Assembly: GCA_015832175.1 (NCBI GenBank)
Contig: WJXW01000008.1
Coordinates: forward strand, 2,108,001 to 2,172,000
Source of the DNA: Paraphaeosphaeria minitans
Lineage: Eukaryota > Ascomycota > Dothideomycetes > Pleosporales > Didymosphaeriaceae
Reading direction: 5' to 3'
Length of the DNA: 64,000 nt
Shown here: one piece after another, positions 61,700-64,000 of the stretch
How positions within the stretch are numbered: position 1 is the first letter of the stretch
Layout: every line of letters begins with the position of its first letter
The notes under the pieces: model-generated
The model's database searches: none
Told to the model about the DNA's origin: nothing
Seen by the model: the letters and a program-made list of their open reading frames with translations, nothing else
Program-made: the position numbers and the translations under genes

Positions 61700-62140
61700 T
61701 ATACTAACTCCTCCTACGCCTTAAGCGCTTCTAACTTATTTATAGTACTTATGCTATAATTAAACAATTCTTATTCTTTCTAACGTAATTTCTTTTACTA
61801 ATTGTATAAGCGCGCCATCTTCTCTCGCGCCTAATAGGCGCGAAGGAGAGCTACCTTAGCTAGCTTTTCCTTAATATAGAGCTTCGCCTCCTCTTTAGCC
61901 TCTAACTTTTCTAACCTCTCTATTTTAGTATCTATTTTTAAATAATCTAGTAAAAGGATCTCCTTAGGCTCGCACTTCTAGTTTCCCTATCTAATATAGT
62001 TAGTACACTAAGAGTGCAAGGAAAAAAGACAATAAGCATATTTCTTCTTAGCGCAGTACAAATAGGCAACTATTACAAAAATATAGTTTTTCTTAAGATA
62101 ATTAGCTTAACTGTAGCGATATTAAACAGAACAAGATAAT
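61700..62140 (-). pseudogene. Antisense Cys-rich/coiled-coil ORF of gypsy-4
   Basis: The least damaged copy of this frame in the type-2 elements. The minus-strand reading has a Cys-rich N-terminal part (YCAKKKYAYC, then a further Cys and a KCEPKE segment), then IERLEKLEAKEEAKLYIKEKLAKVALLRAY and a Lys/Gln-rich tail. Stops are only TAA/TAG. Coiled-coil and metal-binding roles are inferred from residue pattern. Confidence 0.55.
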
Positions 62141-62193
62141 AACTTTATAGGTGGTTAACTTATAAAGACATTAAGCTTAGAAGGAGAGGATAA

Positions 62194-62649
62194 TATTAGG
62201 ATCTAGCTATGCGTAAGTAGCAGGGCATAAGCTTATTAGACTACTAGTCTACTAGAGTTAGCTAACTAAGTAGTTAGGTAACAGGTTATAGGTCCTAAAG
62301 GTCTTAAGAACCGCACAGGCCTCGCCCGTACAGGAACTCTAGGACACGTAGGACTCGCCCGCACAGGATTCTAGGACGTATAGGATTCTGGGACGCATAG
62401 GATTCTGGGACGTACAGGATTCTAGGATGTGTGGGATTACTTAGTATATAGGAACACGAGAATAAGCTTCTTATACTTATGTTTAATCTATTTATTAATC
62501 TATTATTTAGATTCTAGTAGACTAAATTATTAACTTATTACACTTCGCAAGATACTATTATATTAATAAGACCTTCCACCTTCTGTAAGTAGTCCTACCC
62601 AAGAACCAACCTTAACCCTTTAGGACTAGCTACCCTCTTGGATTTAACA
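62194..62649 (+). repeat. Gypsy-4 3' LTR (U3 type 2)
   Basis: 456 bp, tattagg to tttaaca, followed by duplication gttag. Confidence 0.92.
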
Positions 62650-63664
62650 GTTAGTAACTAAATAGCGTTATAATAACTTCTTATTCCTTATTAGGTTCTT
62701 AGTCCTTAATATTTAGTATATTTAACTTAGTTTAATAGACTTTGTTCTTTAACCTACAGTTTCTGGCTATGTGTCCTAGTTTACTATATATAAAGTATTT
62801 ATAGGTTTTATTTATTAATTGTTAACTTATATCTAAAACACATTTATTAGGCTACTTAGGGCCTATCCTTCTTCCTTTTTCTTTGCCTATGTAGTTAAAC
62901 TAAATATCTTTTATTAGTTTATATCTCTAGTAGTTTCTTAGTTATTGCCTTTAGACAATTCTAATAGGGTTTTTATAGACCACTTTTATAGGTTGTCTAA
63001 AGCTTATTACTCTAGGATTTTAGTAGAGCTCCTATTATAGCGAGAACCATTCTCTATTAATTCTAATAGTTTCTTTATATAGTTTCTTAAGATTAGTAAT
63101 TTGTGCACTACTTCGTAAGAGTTTCTTATATAGTTTTTATTTAAGTCCTTATTTGTACATATTCTAAAGAGATTTATTATTCTAGTTAAGTTATATAGCA
63201 TATTTGTGAAACTTAGCTATATACTTAGCTACTAATCGCTTCTAAGTTATAGTCTAAATCTTTGCTTTTGTAATAGAGTCCTTATTAGTAATTCTAAAGA
63301 GTTGTTTAAGGCATTTCTTAAAGTTACTATAATTCTTAATAATATTAACTATATTAGCGTTATTATTTACGTAATTGTCGTTGTTATTATTATAGTCTAT
63401 TTCTAGATACTTTTTAAGGTAGGGATAGATCTATAATCCTACATCTCCTTGTATATATATTACTATAAAGATAATCTCTTTTTTATCTTTAAAGGGTTTA
63501 TCTAAGTTAAATAAGTAGAGGTCTAACTAGAGAATCTAGACGTTAGTTTAAAATGGTTTACTAAAGTAGAGATTAGGTTTATACGCCTTACTACTGTCCT
63601 TTATAAGAGTAATCTTAGCGGTACCTAAAGCTATAGAAGAGGTAGGAGTTTGTAAAGTACTTAT

Positions 63665-64000
63665 TATAAAGAGGAGGTAGAGGCTAGAGGATAAAGGCTA
63701 ACCTTCTAGACCTTCTAGTACCTTCTCTCCCCTAGTACTAGTTACCTAGAATAGTAGAGACTAGGGTAATAGAGGGTAGATTGAACGTAGTTAAATAGAG
63801 CAATAAAACCTTAGGTATAGGCTTAGAATTGCTATCTAGGATAGAGAGTACACGTAGAAGGTAACTCTTCTTATATATATATAGTAGAGATTCTAGAGTA
63901 TTCTACTTAGTAATCCTCTACTATCTATAACGTTACCTATAACGTTACTTATAACGTCACTTTATAACGTTACCTATAACGTTACCTAGTGTCCATAGGG
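63665..64000 (-). repeat. LTR C, partial, runs out of the window
   Basis: Reverse complement of the LTR at 37805-38204; 336 bp visible. It cuts off gypsy-5 at its gag start. Its U3 array has five 12-bp ataacgttacct-type units at 63927-63987, against three in the other copy. Confidence 0.85.

Larger units (their letters stand above)
55933..62649 (+). mobile_element. Gypsy-4, full-length chromodomain gypsy with U3 type 2
   Basis: 6,717 bp with perfect duplications gttag (55928-55932 and 62650-62654) inside gypsy-5; the empty site is seen in gypsy-1 near 16,380. LTRs are 456 bp; a polypurine tract (agaaggagaggata) precedes the right LTR. It is closely similar to gypsy-3 along its whole length. 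Confidence 0.92.
54818..63664 (-). mobile_element. Gypsy-5 fragment with two nested insertions
   Basis: A minus-strand gypsy of the gypsy-1 family in two pieces (54818-55932 and 62650-63664), separated by gypsy-4. It starts inside pol on the left and runs to the gag start on the right, so the 3' part of the element is missing. The gag knuckle near 62,760-62,800 reads Y-x2-Y-x4-H-x4-C. The 64-codon minus ORF at 63007-63201 is an open piece of gag. A block of about 60 bp at 55,657-55,715 is absent from gypsy-1. Confidence 0.8.

Noticed and set aside
1..64000. AT-rich, stop-rich DNA as mitochondrial DNA or a recoded genome
   Set aside because: The bias is specific for loss of CA/TG with CG kept, stops fall on Gln codons, and LTRs with target duplications abound. 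RIP of nuclear retrotransposons explains it without reassigning TAA/TAG.

Overview
The window looks like a filamentous ascomycete (Pezizomycotina) chromosome segment, almost all of it a nested heap of retrotransposons destroyed by repeat-induced point mutation (RIP). The signature is plain by eye: CpA and TpG are nearly absent, TpA is very abundant, CpG survives, and former Gln codons (CAA/CAG) are now TAA/TAG, so element frames can be followed only by reading through stops. No rRNA, tRNA, CRISPR or bacterial-type operon was seen.

The one intact host gene lies in a GC-normal island at about 5,840-8,580. It is a zinc-independent MDR-family (enoyl-reductase-like) oxidoreductase on the minus strand (6928-8019). 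Directly beyond its stop codon lies the right end of a hAT DNA transposon with a relic of the transposase C-terminal domain (6089-6637). The island is flanked by RIP-degraded DNA on both sides.

From left to right: the 5' end of copia family A (1-1102); unclassified repeat X, split by a copia-B deletion derivative (1353-3351); a gypsy solo LTR (4940-5349); the island; gypsy-0 (from 9610), broken by two copia-B solo LTRs, by gypsy-1 (11106-17812) and by gypsy-2 (17961-32239). Gypsy-2 itself holds a hardly mutated 216-bp solo LTR and a complete copia-A element (20054-27421). Next is gypsy-B (about 32240-38500), interrupted by a 400-bp solo LTR; unclassified repeat; and copia-B (40077-53948) with gypsy-3 nested inside (45003-51722). 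The window ends with repeat X and a minus-strand gypsy-5 fragment (about 54818-63664) carrying a well-preserved solo LTR and nested gypsy-4 (55933-62649), then a partial LTR reaching the window edge.

Target-site duplications of 5 bp can be read for nearly every insertion, so the order of events can be rebuilt. The most unusual signals are: (i) a Cys-rich plus coiled-coil reading frame on the strand opposite pol, between pol and the 3' LTR, kept in four gypsy copies; (ii) one gypsy family using three unrelated U3 modules joined to a shared R/U5; (iii) a further antisense-looking coding stretch in copia-A; and (iv) a hAT end placed 6 bp beyond the stop codon of the only living gene. Nothing was run computationally: identities rest on reading motifs by eye, and approximate boundaries are marked as such.
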